The notes below the pieces were generated by a model. That model did not search any database, was not told the origin of the DNA, and saw only the letters and a program-made list of their open reading frames with translations. From Burkholderia sp. Nafp2/4-1b (GTDB lineage Bacteria > Pseudomonadota > Gammaproteobacteria > Burkholderiales > Burkholderiaceae), in the NCBI RefSeq assembly GCF_003635165.1, contig NZ_ML058604.1, forward strand, positions 62,001 through 126,000: a DNA stretch of 64,000 nt, read 5' to 3'. Below are positions 51,424-61,076 of the stretch, piece after piece. How positions within the stretch are numbered: the first letter of the stretch is position 1; each line of letters opens with the position of its first letter. Made by a program: the position numbers and the translations under genes.

Positions 51424-52836
51424 ATGCAAGTTCAATCGATGCATTTCAAGGCGCGCGCCGGCCAGAAGCTGGCCGACCAGCGCCTGCAGCAGAACCTGAA
51501 GAAGCTGTCGACGAAGTTCGTGTCCGCGCGCGCCGACGCGATGACCGCGATCGACTTTCCGGCGACGCGCGCCGCGCTGAAGGCGCGCCGCAACCGGGCG
51601 CTGGAAAACCTCGACGTGTGGCTCGAGGCGTTCGAGCGCGAGGCGACCCGGCGCGGCACGACGGTGCTGTTCGCGGAAACGACGGCCGACGCGGCGCGCC
51701 TCGTCGCTGACATCGCGCGGCGCCACGACGTGAGGAAGGTCATCAAGACGAAGTCGATGGTGTCCGAGGAAATGCGCCTGAACGCGGTGCTCGCCGAGAT
51801 GGGCGTGCAGTCGATCGAGACGGACCTCGGCGAATACATCCTGCAGATCAACGACAACGAGCCGCCGAGCCACATCATTGCGCCCGTCGTGCACAAGGAC
51901 AAGGACGAGATCGCCGACCTGTTCGCACGCACGCACCAGCGCGAGCGGCTGACCGAGATCCCCGACATGACGCGCGAGGCGCGCGAGGTGCTGCGCCCGC
52001 ATTTCCTGTCGGCCGACATGGGCGTGACGGGGGGCAATTTCGTGATCGCCGAGACGGGATCGGTCGCGGTCGTCACGAACGAAGGCAACGAAGGGATGTG
52101 CACGGTGATGCCGCGCGTGCACGTCGCGGTGACGGGCATCGAGAAGGTGTTGCCGACGCTCGAGGATCTCGCGACCGCGATGCGCCTGCTGCCGCGCTCG
52201 GCAACCGGCCAGAAGACGTCGAACTACTTTTCGCTGCTCACGGGCCCGCGGGGCCCTGGCGACGAGGACGGCCCCGAGCACAATTACGTGGTGCTCGTCG
52301 ACGGCGGCCGCACGGGCCTGATCGGCGGCGAGTTCCAGGAGATGCTGCGCTGCATCCGCTGCGGCGCGTGCATGAACCATTGTCCGGTGTACCAGAAGGT
52401 CGGCGGCCACGCCTATGGATGGGTCTATCCGGGCCCGATGGGGTCGGTGCTGACGCCGAGCTATGTCGGCATCGACCGTGCACTCGACCTGCCGCAGGCC
52501 GCGACGCTATGCGGCGAATGCGACAGCGTGTGCCCGGCCGGGATCCCGCTGTCGCACCTGTTGCGCACGCTGCGCGAGAAGCAGGTCGAGCGGCATCTGC
52601 GGCCGTGGCGCGAGCGGGCCGCGCTCGCCACGTGGGGCTTTGTCGCGCGCCGGCCGATGCTGTACGCGCTGACGACCAAGCTGGCGGTGCGCGTGCTGGA
52701 GCGGCTGGGCGGCAATGGCGGCACGCTGCGGCGCCTGCCGATGATGGGCGGCTGGATGGATACCCGCGACATGCCGACACCGACCGGCCGCACGTTCCGC
52801 GAACTCTACGCGGCATCGCAAAGCCACCTCGGCTGA
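51424..52836 (+). CDS. lutB: Lactate utilization protein LutB-like iron-sulfur protein
   Basis: The 470-residue protein has an LUD domain (about 60-300, with KTKSMVSEEM and GVTGGNFVIAETGSVAVVTNEGN) and two 4Fe-4S clusters: CIRCGACMNHCPVYQ near 318 and CGECDSVCPAGI near 363. This is LutB/YkgF. LutC (the third partner) does not follow; a small unrelated gene does. ATG at 51424 has little ribosome-site support; a second ATG six codons on is possible. Confidence 0.92.
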   Translation: MQVQSMHFKARAGQKLADQRLQQNLKKLSTKFVSARADAMTAIDFPATRAALKARRNRALENLDVWLEAFEREATRRGTTVLFAETTADAARLVADIARRHDVRKVIKTKSMVSEEMRLNAVLAEMGVQSIETDLGEYILQINDNEPPSHIIAPVVHKDKDEIADLFARTHQRERLTEIPDMTREAREVLRPHFLSADMGVTGGNFVIAETGSVAVVTNEGNEGMCTVMPRVHVAVTGIEKVLPTLEDLATAMRLLPRSATGQKTSNYFSLLTGPRGPGDEDGPEHNYVVLVDGGRTGLIGGEFQEMLRCIRCGACMNHCPVYQKVGGHAYGWVYPGPMGSVLTPSYVGIDRALDLPQAATLCGECDSVCPAGIPLSHLLRTLREKQVERHLRPWRERAALATWGFVARRPMLYALTTKLAVRVLERLGGNGGTLRRLPMMGGWMDTRDMPTPTGRTFRELYAASQSHLG

Positions 52837-52962
52837 CGACTGTTCATCGGGCGGCAACAGTGCATTCACTATTTACGTATTTATCCCGATAGATGCGGTC
52901 TATAGAATCTGGCCTGTAGTCTCCGAAAGTGGTTTCGGGGAATGAGGTCAAGGAGCCGCATC

Positions 52963-53190
52963 ATGAAAAAGACAATATCGATGTACTGGCCGCTGGCAAT
53001 CGTCGTTCCGCTCGCCGCGGCGGCTTATCTGCATGCGATGGCCGACGCGCCGTCGCGTGGCCCGATCGCCGTTCATCAGGCGTCGGCCGAACTTGCGCGT
53101 GCGGTGTCGCTCGGGCTGGTCGGCGACACGGCGACGCCGTTGCCGGCGGCCACCGCCGACGTGGTGCTGGCCGCACCCAAGGCGCTGTAA
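52963..53190 (+). CDS. Small exported or membrane-anchored protein, unknown
   Basis: The 75-residue product has a Lys-rich start and one hydrophobic segment (MKKTISMYWPLAIVVPLAAAAYLHAMA), then about 50 Ala-rich residues with no cysteine or known motif. AAGGAG lies 9 bases before ATG, supporting translation. It is either a short secreted peptide or anchored by its N-terminus. I do not recognise a family. Confidence 0.55.
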   Translation: MKKTISMYWPLAIVVPLAAAAYLHAMADAPSRGPIAVHQASAELARAVSLGLVGDTATPLPAATADVVLAAPKAL

Positions 53191-53238
53191 GGCACGCCGC
53201 CGTCGCTTCGCGCGGCGGCGCGATTCCGGGCGCCTTTG

Positions 53239-53244
53239 TATAAT
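53239..53244 (+). promoter_or_regulatory. -10 element before the phosphatase gene
   Basis: TATAAT, preceded by TTTG, lies about 48 bases before the ATG. No good -35 is seen. Confidence 0.35.
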
Positions 53245-53291
53245 GGCGTGTTCTTCTCCCTCGCGGCTCGCCGCGCGTTCCCGATAGTGCG

Positions 53292-53774
53292 ATGACCCGC
53301 GTTGCAATCTGTTTCGTCTGTCTCGGCAATATCTGCCGTTCGCCCACGGCCGAAGGCGTGATGCGCCACCAGGTCGATGCGGCCGGGCTGGCCGACCGGA
53401 TCGAGATCGATTCGGCTGGCACCGGCGACTGGCACGTCGGCGAGCCGCCCGACACGCGCGCGCAGGCGGCGGCCCGTACGCGCGGCTACGACCTGTCGGC
53501 GCTGCGGGCACGCCAGGTGAGCGCGGCGGATTTCCAGCGTTTCGACCTGCTGCTCGCGATGGACGAAGCCAATCTCGCGGAATTGCGCCGGCGCTGCCCG
53601 CCCGAGCATCGCGACAAGGTGCGCCTGCTGATGGAATATGCGCCGGGCGTAGCCGAAACCGAGGTGGCCGATCCTTATTTCGGCGGCGTGCAAGGCTTCG
53701 AACAGGTGCTCGACCAGGTCGAGCGCGCGTGCGCAGGCCTGCTGGACACGCTCCGGAGCCGTACCGGACGCTGA
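53292..53774 (+). CDS. Low molecular weight protein-tyrosine phosphatase
   Basis: The 160-residue protein has the P-loop VCLGNICRSP (Cys10-X5-Arg16) and the general-acid loop DPYFGG. It dephosphorylates tyrosine in the cytoplasm. In this genus such genes usually lie either here, before iscR, or in capsule clusters; no tyrosine kinase is adjacent, so its substrate is unknown. iscR begins 118 bases later on the same strand under its own promoter. Confidence 0.93.
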   Translation: MTRVAICFVCLGNICRSPTAEGVMRHQVDAAGLADRIEIDSAGTGDWHVGEPPDTRAQAAARTRGYDLSALRARQVSAADFQRFDLLLAMDEANLAELRRRCPPEHRDKVRLLMEYAPGVAETEVADPYFGGVQGFEQVLDQVERACAGLLDTLRSRTGR

Positions 53775-53822
53775 GCGCGGCAAGGTATTCAGCGTGCTGC
53801 GAATACCCTGCCGCAGACATGG

Positions 53823-53847
53823 ATACTTGACTAAAAACGTCAAATAT
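53823..53847. promoter_or_regulatory. IscR type-1 binding site 1
   Basis: The 25-bp site begins ATACTTGAC, has an A-rich centre and ends GTCAAATAT. It fits the type-1 consensus at almost every position. It overlaps the -35 of the iscR promoter. Confidence 0.8.
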
Positions 53848-53854
53848 TTATACT
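53827..53854 (+). promoter_or_regulatory. Promoter of the isc operon
   Basis: TTGACT (53827-53832), a 16-bp spacer and TATACT (53849-53854). Start near 53861, about 30 bases before iscR. Confidence 0.7.
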
Positions 53855-53874
53855 TGACCAAAATCGTCAAGATT
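53850..53874. promoter_or_regulatory. IscR type-1 binding site 2
   Basis: A second copy with ATACTTGAC and GTCAAGATT ends begins two bases after the first and covers the -10 and start point. Confidence 0.75.
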
Positions 53875-53891
53875 GCAGTCCCCTAGACACC

Positions 53892-54431
53892 ATGAGACTC
53901 ACCACCAAAGGCCGTTTCGCCGTCACGGCGATGATTGACTTGGCACTGCGCCAGGAGCAGGGCCCGGTGACGCTTGCAGGCATCAGCCAGCGCCAGCGGA
54001 TTTCGCTCTCGTATCTCGAACAGCTGTTCGGCAAGCTGCGCAGGCATGAAATCGTCGAATCCGTGCGCGGCCCCGGCGGCGGCTACAACCTCGCGCGCCG
54101 CGCGCAGGACGTCACCGTTGCCGACATCATCATCGCGGTCGATGAACCGCTCGACGCCACGCAGTGCGGCGGCAAAGGCACGTGCGACGGCTCGAAGCAG
54201 CCCGACGGCCATTGCATGACGCATGAGCTGTGGTCGACCCTGAACCAGAAGATGGTCGAATACCTCGATTCGGTGTCGCTGCAGGATCTCGTCGATCAGC
54301 AGCGCGCACGCGAGGGCGCGCCTGCGGTGCTGCGCGACCGGCGCGCGCCGGAGCCCGTCGCGGCGCCGGCCGAACCGGTGCGCACGATGCCGCTCGGTCC
54401 CAATTCGGTGTTCAACATCGCGAGTTCGTGA
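53892..54431 (+). CDS. iscR: Iron-sulfur cluster regulator IscR
   Basis: The 179-residue Rrf2-type regulator has an N-terminal winged helix ([53 protein letters not shown]) and cluster ligands Cys92, Cys98 and Cys108 with the following His. Holo-IscR represses the isc operon. The third cysteine is ten residues after the second, against six in E. coli IscR. A Pro/Ala-rich C-terminal tail extends the protein. Two IscR sites precede the gene, indicating autoregulation. Confidence 0.95.
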   Translation: MRLTTKGRFAVTAMIDLALRQEQGPVTLAGISQRQRISLSYLEQLFGKLRRHEIVESVRGPGGGYNLARRAQDVTVADIIIAVDEPLDATQCGGKGTCDGSKQPDGHCMTHELWSTLNQKMVEYLDSVSLQDLVDQQRAREGAPAVLRDRRAPEPVAAPAEPVRTMPLGPNSVFNIASS

Positions 54432-54507
54432 ACGCGAACGCGCCGCGCACCCGCGCCGCATACCCCATAACGCACACAGTCCCTGCACAGAATTCCCGGA
54501 GCGACAG

Positions 54508-55731
54508 ATGACCCAAGAGACTCTCCACCTGCCCATCTACATGGATTACAGCGCGACGACCCCGGTCGACCCGCGCGTGGTCGACAAGATGGTGCCGTAC
54601 CTGCGCGAGCAGTTCGGCAACCCGGCCTCGCGTAGCCACGCGTACGGCTGGGACGCGGAACGCGCGGTCGAGGAAGCACGCGAGCAGGTGGCCGCGCTGG
54701 TGAACGCGGATCCGCGCGAGATCATCTGGACGTCCGGCGCAACGGAATCGGACAACCTCGCGATCAAGGGTGCCGCGAACTTCTACAAGGGCAAGGGCAA
54801 GCACATCATCACGGTGAAGACCGAGCACAAGGCCGTGCTCGACACCTGCCGCGAGCTCGAGCGCGACGGTTTCGAAGTCACCTATCTCGACGTGAAGGAA
54901 GACGGCCTGATCGACCTCGACGTGTTCAAGGCCGCACTGCGCCCGGACACGATCCTCGTGTCGGTGATGCACGTGAACAACGAGATCGGCGTGATCCAGG
55001 ACATCGAGACGATCGGCGAAATCTGCCGCGAGAAGGGCATCATCTTCCACGTCGACGCCGCGCAATCGACCGGCAAGGTCGAGATCGACCTCGCGAAGCT
55101 GAAGGTCGACCTGATGTCGTTCTCGGCGCACAAGACCTACGGCCCGAAGGGCATCGGCGCGCTGTACGTGCGCCGCAAGCCGCGCGTGCGCATCGAAGCG
55201 CAGATGCACGGCGGCGGTCATGAGCGCGGGATGCGCTCGGGCACGCTGGCGACGCACCAGATCGCCGGCATGGGCGAAGCGTTCCGCATCGCGCGTGAAG
55301 AAATGGCGACCGAAAACGAGCGCATCCGCATGCTGCGCGACAAGCTGCTGCGCGGCCTGTCGCAGATCGAGGAAACGTACGTGAACGGCGACATGGAGCA
55401 CCGTGTCCCGCACAACCTGAACATCAGTTTCAACTTCGTCGAAGGCGAGTCGCTGATCATGGCGATCAAGGACGTCGCGGTGTCGTCGGGTTCGGCGTGC
55501 ACGTCGGCGTCGCTGGAGCCGTCGTACGTGCTGCGTGCGCTCGGCCGCAACGACGAACTCGCGCACAGCTCGATCCGCTTCACGGTCGGCCGTTTCACGA
55601 CGGAGCAGGACGTCGACTTCGTGATCAACCTGCTGAACAGCAAGATCGCAAAGCTGCGCGAACTGTCGCCGCTCTGGGAAATGCACCAGGAAGGCATCGA
55701 TCTGTCGACGATCGAATGGGCCGCACACTGA
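54508..55731 (+). CDS. iscS: Cysteine desulfurase IscS
   Basis: The 407-residue PLP enzyme has [10 protein letters not shown], the PLP lysine (Lys209) in [12 protein letters not shown] and the persulfide Cys331 in [15 protein letters not shown]. It takes sulfur from cysteine and passes it to IscU and other acceptors. It follows iscR by 76 bases and precedes iscU by 68. Confidence 0.98.
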   Translation: MTQETLHLPIYMDYSATTPVDPRVVDKMVPYLREQFGNPASRSHAYGWDAERAVEEAREQVAALVNADPREIIWTSGATESDNLAIKGAANFYKGKGKHIITVKTEHKAVLDTCRELERDGFEVTYLDVKEDGLIDLDVFKAALRPDTILVSVMHVNNEIGVIQDIETIGEICREKGIIFHVDAAQSTGKVEIDLAKLKVDLMSFSAHKTYGPKGIGALYVRRKPRVRIEAQMHGGGHERGMRSGTLATHQIAGMGEAFRIAREEMATENERIRMLRDKLLRGLSQIEETYVNGDMEHRVPHNLNISFNFVEGESLIMAIKDVAVSSGSACTSASLEPSYVLRALGRNDELAHSSIRFTVGRFTTEQDVDFVINLLNSKIAKLRELSPLWEMHQEGIDLSTIEWAAH

Positions 55732-55799
55732 ACACCGCATTGAATACATTCGCGGGCGGATTTGCGCACGCAGACGTAACGAGTCAAGGAGTTTGAGTC

Positions 55800-56207
55800 A
55801 TGTCATACAGCAACAAGGTTCTGGATCACTACGAAAACCCGCGTAACGTCGGTTCGTTCGCGAAAGACGACGATGCGGTCGGTACGGGCATGGTCGGCGC
55901 GCCGGCCTGCGGCGACGTGATGAAGCTGCAGATCCGCGTCGGTGCGGACGGCGTGATCGAAGACGCGAAGTTCAAGACGTACGGCTGCGGTTCGGCCATC
56001 GCGTCGAGCTCGCTCGTGACCGAATGGGTGAAGGGCAAGACGCTCGACGAGGCGCTGTCGATCAAGAACACGCAGATCGCCGAAGAGCTGGCCCTGCCGC
56101 CGGTGAAGATTCACTGCTCGATTCTCGCGGAAGACGCGATCAAGGCAGCCGTGGCCGACTACAAGAAGCGCCACGACACCAAGGAAGGCGACCAGGCAGC
56201 TGCCTGA
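55800..56207 (+). CDS. iscU: Iron-sulfur cluster scaffold IscU
   Basis: The 135-residue scaffold has the ligands Cys37, Asp39, Cys63 and Cys106 and the HscA recognition motif LPPVKIHCS. [2Fe-2S] clusters are built on it and passed on with HscB/HscA. Confidence 0.98.
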   Translation: MSYSNKVLDHYENPRNVGSFAKDDDAVGTGMVGAPACGDVMKLQIRVGADGVIEDAKFKTYGCGSAIASSSLVTEWVKGKTLDEALSIKNTQIAEELALPPVKIHCSILAEDAIKAAVADYKKRHDTKEGDQAAA

Positions 56208-56269
56208 CGCATCGAGCGGCTTGTGAAGGAACGCGGCGGGCCCTGTGGGCGCGCCGCGGCAAGGACATC

Positions 56270-56593
56270 ATGGCAATTACACTGACCGAAAAAGCAGCAC
56301 AGCACGTGCAGAAATACCTCGTCCGTCGCGGCAAGGGTATGGGCCTGCGGCTTGGCGTTCGCACGACCGGGTGCTCGGGACTCGCGTACAAGCTCGAGTA
56401 TGTCGACGAGCTGGCTCCCGAGGATCAGGTGTTCGAGAGCCATGGCGTGAAGGTCATCGTCGACCCGAAGAGCCTCGCATACATCGACGGCACCGAGCTC
56501 GATTTCGCGCGCGAAGGCCTGAACGAAGGGTTCAAGTTCAACAACCCGAACGTGAAGGACGAGTGCGGTTGCGGCGAATCGTTCCGCGTGTGA
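56270..56593 (+). CDS. iscA: Iron-sulfur cluster assembly protein IscA
   Basis: The 107-residue A-type carrier has Cys35 ([10 protein letters not shown]) and Cys99/Cys101 (DECGCGESF). ATG at 56270 is the family start; the longer open frame to 56024 overlaps iscU and is not used. Confidence 0.97.
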   Translation: MAITLTEKAAQHVQKYLVRRGKGMGLRLGVRTTGCSGLAYKLEYVDELAPEDQVFESHGVKVIVDPKSLAYIDGTELDFAREGLNEGFKFNNPNVKDECGCGESFRV

Positions 56594-56687
56594 CGCGGGC
56601 TTCCGCGCGATGCGGGCAAGAGGCGGCACGGGCCGCCTTTTTAATGTGCGGCGTTTGCCGCGCGACGAACCGGAATTGAACGCGACG

Positions 56688-57215
56688 ATGGTTTCGCTGA
56701 AAGACAGCCACTTCGACCTGTTTCACCTGCCGGCGCAATTCGCGCTCGACGAGGCGGCGCTCGACAGCGCGTATCGCACGGTGCAGACGCAGGTGCACCC
56801 CGACCGCTTCGCGGCGGCCGGCGACGCGCAAAAGCGCATCGCGATGCAATGGGCGACGCGTGCGAATGAAGCCTATCGCACGCTGCGCGATCCGCTGAAG
56901 CGCGCGACCTATCTGCTGGCGCTGCGCGGCGTCGACATCGGTGCGGAAAACAACACCGCGATGGAGCCGGCGTTCCTGATGCAGCAGATGGAATGGCGCG
57001 AAGGTATCGAGGATGCCGCGGCCGCCCGCAACGTCGATGCGCTCGATGCGCTGCTCGCCGAGTTGCGCGACGAAAAGCGCGTGCGCCTCGAGCGCCTCGG
57101 CACGCTGCTCGACAGCGCCGCCGACCAGGCCGCTGCCGAAGCCGTGCGCCAGCTGATGTTCATCGAACGGGTCGCGTCGGAAGTGGGCGCGCAGATCGAG
57201 CGCCTCGAAACTTAA
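56688..57215 (+). CDS. hscB: Co-chaperone HscB
   Basis: The 175-residue protein has a J domain ([35 protein letters not shown], with HPD near residue 38) and a C-terminal three-helix IscU-binding domain. It brings IscU to HscA and stimulates its ATPase. ATG at 56688 starts the homology. Confidence 0.95.
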   Translation: MVSLKDSHFDLFHLPAQFALDEAALDSAYRTVQTQVHPDRFAAAGDAQKRIAMQWATRANEAYRTLRDPLKRATYLLALRGVDIGAENNTAMEPAFLMQQMEWREGIEDAAAARNVDALDALLAELRDEKRVRLERLGTLLDSAADQAAAEAVRQLMFIERVASEVGAQIERLET

Positions 57216-57269
57216 CCGCGTGCCTCGCGGCACGCGCAGCAAACGGGCCGAGCGCCCGAACCAACCAAG

Positions 57270-59138
57270 ATGGCTTTACTGCAAATTTCCGAACCGGGCA
57301 TGGCGCCGGCGCCGCACCAGCGGCGACTCGCTGTCGGGATCGATCTCGGCACGACGAACTCGCTCGTCGCCGCCGTGCGCAACAGCGTGCCCGAAGTGCT
57401 GCCGGACGAGGCGGGCCGCGCGCTGCTGCCGTCGGTGGTCCGTTATCTGGAGAAGGGCGGCCGCCGCATCGGTCACGAAGCGAAGGAGCAGGCCGCGACC
57501 GATCCGCGCAACACGATCGTGTCGGTCAAGCGCTTCATGGGCCGCGGCAAGGCCGAGGTCGAAGGCGCGGCGAACGCGCCGTACGAATTCGTCGATGCGC
57601 CGGGCATGGTGCAGATCCGCACGATCGACGGCGTGAAGAGCCCGGTCGAAGTGTCGGCCGAGATTCTCGCGACGCTGCGTTACCGCGCGGAAGACACGCT
57701 CGGCGACGAGCTGGTCGGCGCGGTGATCACGGTGCCCGCGTACTTTGACGATGCGCAGCGCCAGGCGACGAAGGACGCCGCGCGGCTCGCGGGCCTGAAC
57801 GTGCTGCGCCTGCTGAACGAACCGACCGCCGCCGCGATCGCCTACGGTCTCGACAACGCGGCCGAAGGCCTCTACGCGGTGTACGACCTCGGCGGCGGCA
57901 CGTTCGACCTGTCGATCCTGAAGCTGACGAAGGGCGTGTTCGAAGTGCTCGCCGCGGGCGGCGATTCCGCGCTCGGCGGCGACGATTTCGACCATGCGCT
58001 GTTCGATCACGTGCTCGCGCAGGCCGGTATCGACGCGAACGCGCTCGCCCCCGAAGACGTGCGTCTGCTGCTCGATCGCGTGCGCGTGCTGAAGGAAGCG
58101 CTGTCGTCGGCGCCGCAGGCGTCGCTCGACGTGACGCTGTCGAGCGGTGCGCACCTCGTGCAGACGATCTCGCACGACACGTTCGCCACGCTCGTCGAGC
58201 CGCTCGTGCAGCGTACGCTGACGCCGACCCGCAAGGCGCTGCGCGACGCGCAGGTCACGCCGGCCGACATCAAGGGTGTCGTGCTCGTCGGCGGGGCGAC
58301 GCGCATGCCGGTGATCCGCGAGGCCGTCGCGAAGCATTTCGGCCAGCCGCCGCTCGTCAATCTCGATCCGGACCAGGTCGTCGCGCTCGGCGCGGCGATC
58401 CAGGCCGACCTGCTCGCCGGCAATCGCGGCAGCGGCGACGACTGGCTGCTGCTCGACGTGATCCCGCTGTCGCTCGGCGTCGAGACGATGGGCGGCCTCG
58501 TCGAGAAGATCATTCCGCGCAATTCGACCATTCCGATCGCCCGCGCGCAGGAATTCACGACCTTCAAGGACGGTCAGACCGCGATGGCGATCCACGTCGT
58601 CCAGGGCGAGCGCGAGCTCGTCGCCGACTGCCGGTCGCTCGCGCGCTTCGAGCTGCGCGGCATCCCGCCGATGACGGCCGGTGCGGCGCGCATCCGCGTG
58701 ACCTATCAGGTCGATGCGGACGGGCTGTTGTCGGTGTTCGCGCGCGAACAGCATTCGGGCGTCGAGGCGTCGGTCGTCGTGAAGCCGTCGTACGGCCTGG
58801 CCGACGACGACATCGCGAAGATGCTCGAGGACAGCTTCAAGACCGCCGAGATCGACATGCGCGCACGCGCGCTGCGCGAAGCGCAGGTCGAGGCCGAGCG
58901 GATGATCGAGGCGACGCAGGCCGCGCTGGCGGCCGACGGCGAACTGCTCGACGACGCCGAGCGTACGCAGGTCGACACGCTGGTCGCGGCGCTGCGCGCG
59001 ATCGCCCAGGGCGACGACGCGCACGCGATCGAAGCGGCGACCAAGGCGCTGGCCGACGGCACCGACGAATTCGCGGCGCGCCGGATGGACAAGAGCATCA
59101 AGCGCGCACTGTCGGGCCGCCGGCTCGACGAGATCTGA
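57270..59138 (+). CDS. hscA: Chaperone HscA (Hsp70 family)
   Basis: The 622-residue Hsp70 has [15 protein letters not shown], the nucleotide-binding loop [24 protein letters not shown] and a substrate-binding domain with [22 protein letters not shown]. It releases clusters from IscU by recognising LPPVK. It lies 54 bases after hscB. Confidence 0.97.
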   Translation: MALLQISEPGMAPAPHQRRLAVGIDLGTTNSLVAAVRNSVPEVLPDEAGRALLPSVVRYLEKGGRRIGHEAKEQAATDPRNTIVSVKRFMGRGKAEVEGAANAPYEFVDAPGMVQIRTIDGVKSPVEVSAEILATLRYRAEDTLGDELVGAVITVPAYFDDAQRQATKDAARLAGLNVLRLLNEPTAAAIAYGLDNAAEGLYAVYDLGGGTFDLSILKLTKGVFEVLAAGGDSALGGDDFDHALFDHVLAQAGIDANALAPEDVRLLLDRVRVLKEALSSAPQASLDVTLSSGAHLVQTISHDTFATLVEPLVQRTLTPTRKALRDAQVTPADIKGVVLVGGATRMPVIREAVAKHFGQPPLVNLDPDQVVALGAAIQADLLAGNRGSGDDWLLLDVIPLSLGVETMGGLVEKIIPRNSTIPIARAQEFTTFKDGQTAMAIHVVQGERELVADCRSLARFELRGIPPMTAGAARIRVTYQVDADGLLSVFAREQHSGVEASVVVKPSYGLADDDIAKMLEDSFKTAEIDMRARALREAQVEAERMIEATQAALAADGELLDDAERTQVDTLVAALRAIAQGDDAHAIEAATKALADGTDEFAARRMDKSIKRALSGRRLDEI

Positions 59139-59225
59139 ACGAACGACGTACACGCGGGCCGGCGACGGCCCGCGCGATATTGAACCGTGCGGCGCGAGCC
59201 GCCGCACCTGACTGACGGAACGGAC

Positions 59226-59567
59226 ATGCCTCAACTGGTGGTGCTGCCTCACGTCGAACTGTGCCCGGACGGCGCAGTGATCGACGCGACGCCCGGCAAG
59301 AGTATTTGCGACAACCTGCTCGATCACGGCATCGAGATCGAGCATGCATGCGAGAAGTCGTGCGCATGCACGACCTGCCACGTGGTGATCCGCGAGGGCT
59401 TCAACGATCTCACGCCGTCCGAGGAGGACGAAGACGACCTCCTCGACAAGGCATGGGGCCTCGAGCCGACGTCGCGTCTGTCGTGCCAGGCGATCGTGAA
59501 GGAAGATTCGGACCTGGTGGTCGAGATCCCGAAGTACTCGATCAACCACGCGAAGGAAAATCACTGA
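59226..59567 (+). CDS. fdx: ISC-type [2Fe-2S] ferredoxin
   Basis: The 113-residue ferredoxin has the ligand pattern CEKSCACTTC-H with a fourth Cys in SRLSCQ. The ATG at 59226 removes a short unsupported extension. It supplies electrons for cluster assembly. Confidence 0.96.
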   Translation: MPQLVVLPHVELCPDGAVIDATPGKSICDNLLDHGIEIEHACEKSCACTTCHVVIREGFNDLTPSEEDEDDLLDKAWGLEPTSRLSCQAIVKEDSDLVVEIPKYSINHAKENH

Positions 59568-59643
59568 CGGATCGGCGGGTCGGGCGGCGCGCACGACACG
59601 CGCCGCGCTCGACGGGCTCGTCGACTACACGGGAGAGCAGGCC

Positions 59644-59853
59644 ATGAAGTGGACCGATTCGCGCGAGATCGCCATCGCGCTGGCAGACAAGCATCCGGAC
59701 GTCGATCCGCAGCGGATCAATTTCGTCGACCTGCGCCAGTGGGTCATCGAGCTCGACGGCTTTACCGACGATCCGGCTCACTCGGGCGAGAAGATTCTCG
59801 AAGCAATCCAGGCCCACTGGATCGACGAATCCGATTTCGACGACGAAGACTGA
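59644..59853 (+). CDS. iscX: Fe-S assembly protein IscX
   Basis: The 69-residue acidic protein (MKWTDSREIAIALADKHPDVDP..., ending DESDFDDED) matches IscX/YfhJ, an IscS-binding iron adaptor and the last gene of the operon. A terminator follows 37 bases later. Confidence 0.95.
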   Translation: MKWTDSREIAIALADKHPDVDPQRINFVDLRQWVIELDGFTDDPAHSGEKILEAIQAHWIDESDFDDED

Positions 59854-59889
59854 GGTTCGCGCCGGCGCCCGCCGGGTTCCCGCATAAAG

Positions 59890-59920
59890 AAAAGGCTCGT
59901 GACGCGTCACGAGCCTTTTT
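59890..59920 (+). terminator. Terminator of the isc operon
   Basis: Perfect 13-bp stem (59890-59902 with 59907-59919) followed by T; the 5' side is A-rich, so it can serve the convergent gene too. Confidence 0.9.
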
Positions 59921-59970
59921 CATTTCCGCCGGTGCGGTGCAGTGACCGCCCGGCAAGTCGTGTTGCGCGG

Positions 59971-60717
59971 TTACGCGCCGACCAGCGTGCCGTTCTCGAT
60001 CCGCACGCGCTGGCCCTGGCCGAACGGCGGCGGGTTGTGGTACGTGAACGTGCGCGTCGCGCCGCTTTCCATCTGGACCTGCACCTCGTAGTCGGTTTCC
60101 GCGCGTACCTGCTTCTCGACCTGGTTGCCGGCGAGACCGCCGCCGAGCGCGCCAATGATCGTCATCGCGGTGCGGCCGTTGCCGTGGCCGAACTGGTTGC
60201 CGAGCAGGCCGCCGGCCGCTGCGCCGCCGACCGCGCCGATCCCCGAGCTCTGGCCCGGCGTACGCGACTGGGTGATCGCGACGATCGTGCCGCAGTTCTG
60301 GCAATAGGTCGGCTGCGCGGGCGCGGACGGCTGTTGAGCGTATTGCGGAGGCTGCGGCGCCGGCGTATGGCGGCGGTGCACCGGGCGCGGCGCGGGCTTC
60401 GGTTCGGCCTGCGCGGCGGCCGCCTTCTCGGCTTTCTCGGCTGCCAGTTTCTGCTGCGCGGCCTGTTCTGCCGCCTGTTGCTGCGCTTGCGCGGCGAGCG
60501 CGGCGCTGGCAGCTGCGGCGGTATCGACGGCCGGCTGCGACGCGATCAGCGCGGCCTGGGTCTGGCCGTTCTGCGCGTTGTTGCTGCTGGCCTTCGGGAA
60601 GATGCCCGTGATCGCGGCGGTGGCCGCGAGGCTCGCGACGATGACGGCGCCTGCCGCGGTGGCGATCAGCGGATGCAGGCGTTGCTTTTGCGGCGTGGTC
60701 TGATTCTGGTTGTCCAT
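59971..60717 (-). CDS. Glycine-zipper (2TM) domain envelope protein
   Basis: The 248-residue protein has one N-terminal membrane helix (about 21-40, LIATAAGAVIVASLAATAAITGIF), an Ala/Gln/Glu/Lys-rich stretch likely to be coiled coil (about 70-115), a Pro/His-rich linker, a CQNCG pair and a glycine-zipper (GAVGGAAAGGLLGNQFGHGNGRTAMTIIGALGGGLAGNQVE) of the Rick_17kDa/OmpA-like type. It ends with a small beta domain. Probably inner-membrane anchored and facing the periplasm; function unknown. ATG at 60717 follows GGAGAACAAA. Confidence 0.8.
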   Translation of the reverse strand: MDNQNQTTPQKQRLHPLIATAAGAVIVASLAATAAITGIFPKASSNNAQNGQTQAALIASQPAVDTAAAASAALAAQAQQQAAEQAAQQKLAAEKAEKAAAAQAEPKPAPRPVHRRHTPAPQPPQYAQQPSAPAQPTYCQNCGTIVAITQSRTPGQSSGIGAVGGAAAGGLLGNQFGHGNGRTAMTIIGALGGGLAGNQVEKQVRAETDYEVQVQMESGATRTFTYHNPPPFGQGQRVRIENGTLVGA

Positions 60718-61076
60718 TTTGTTCTCCGGTGTCGATCCGGTTTCGCCGGGTGGCGCGGGCCGGATCCCACGCTCGGGAGCGAGCAGACTTGGCGTTCCTG
60801 CGCCGCGTTCTGGTCCCGTTGTCATGCGTGGTGACGCAACAGGAGTGTCGTTCACGGGCGAGGGCGGTGCCGTATCAAGGTGTAACGAATTGCAGCGCGG
60901 GAGCGGCGCTTGCTACCGGGAAAACCCGGGGAAAACCCGCAGGAGGCCGTCGCGACGAGGGAATAAAACGGGGGAGGATCGAAAGCCGGAGAGCGCCGGC
61001 TGGCGGGATTTACGCGTGGTTACAAAGCTGAACGCGTGCGCGCCGCAAGGGGGCGGCGCGCACGCGGATCCGGCCG
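60718..61076. other. Gene-free stretch between two minus-strand genes
   Basis: These 359 bases between the glycine-zipper gene and lysS contain direct GGGAAAACCC repeats near 60918-60940. I see no gene or clear terminator. Confidence 0.5.
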
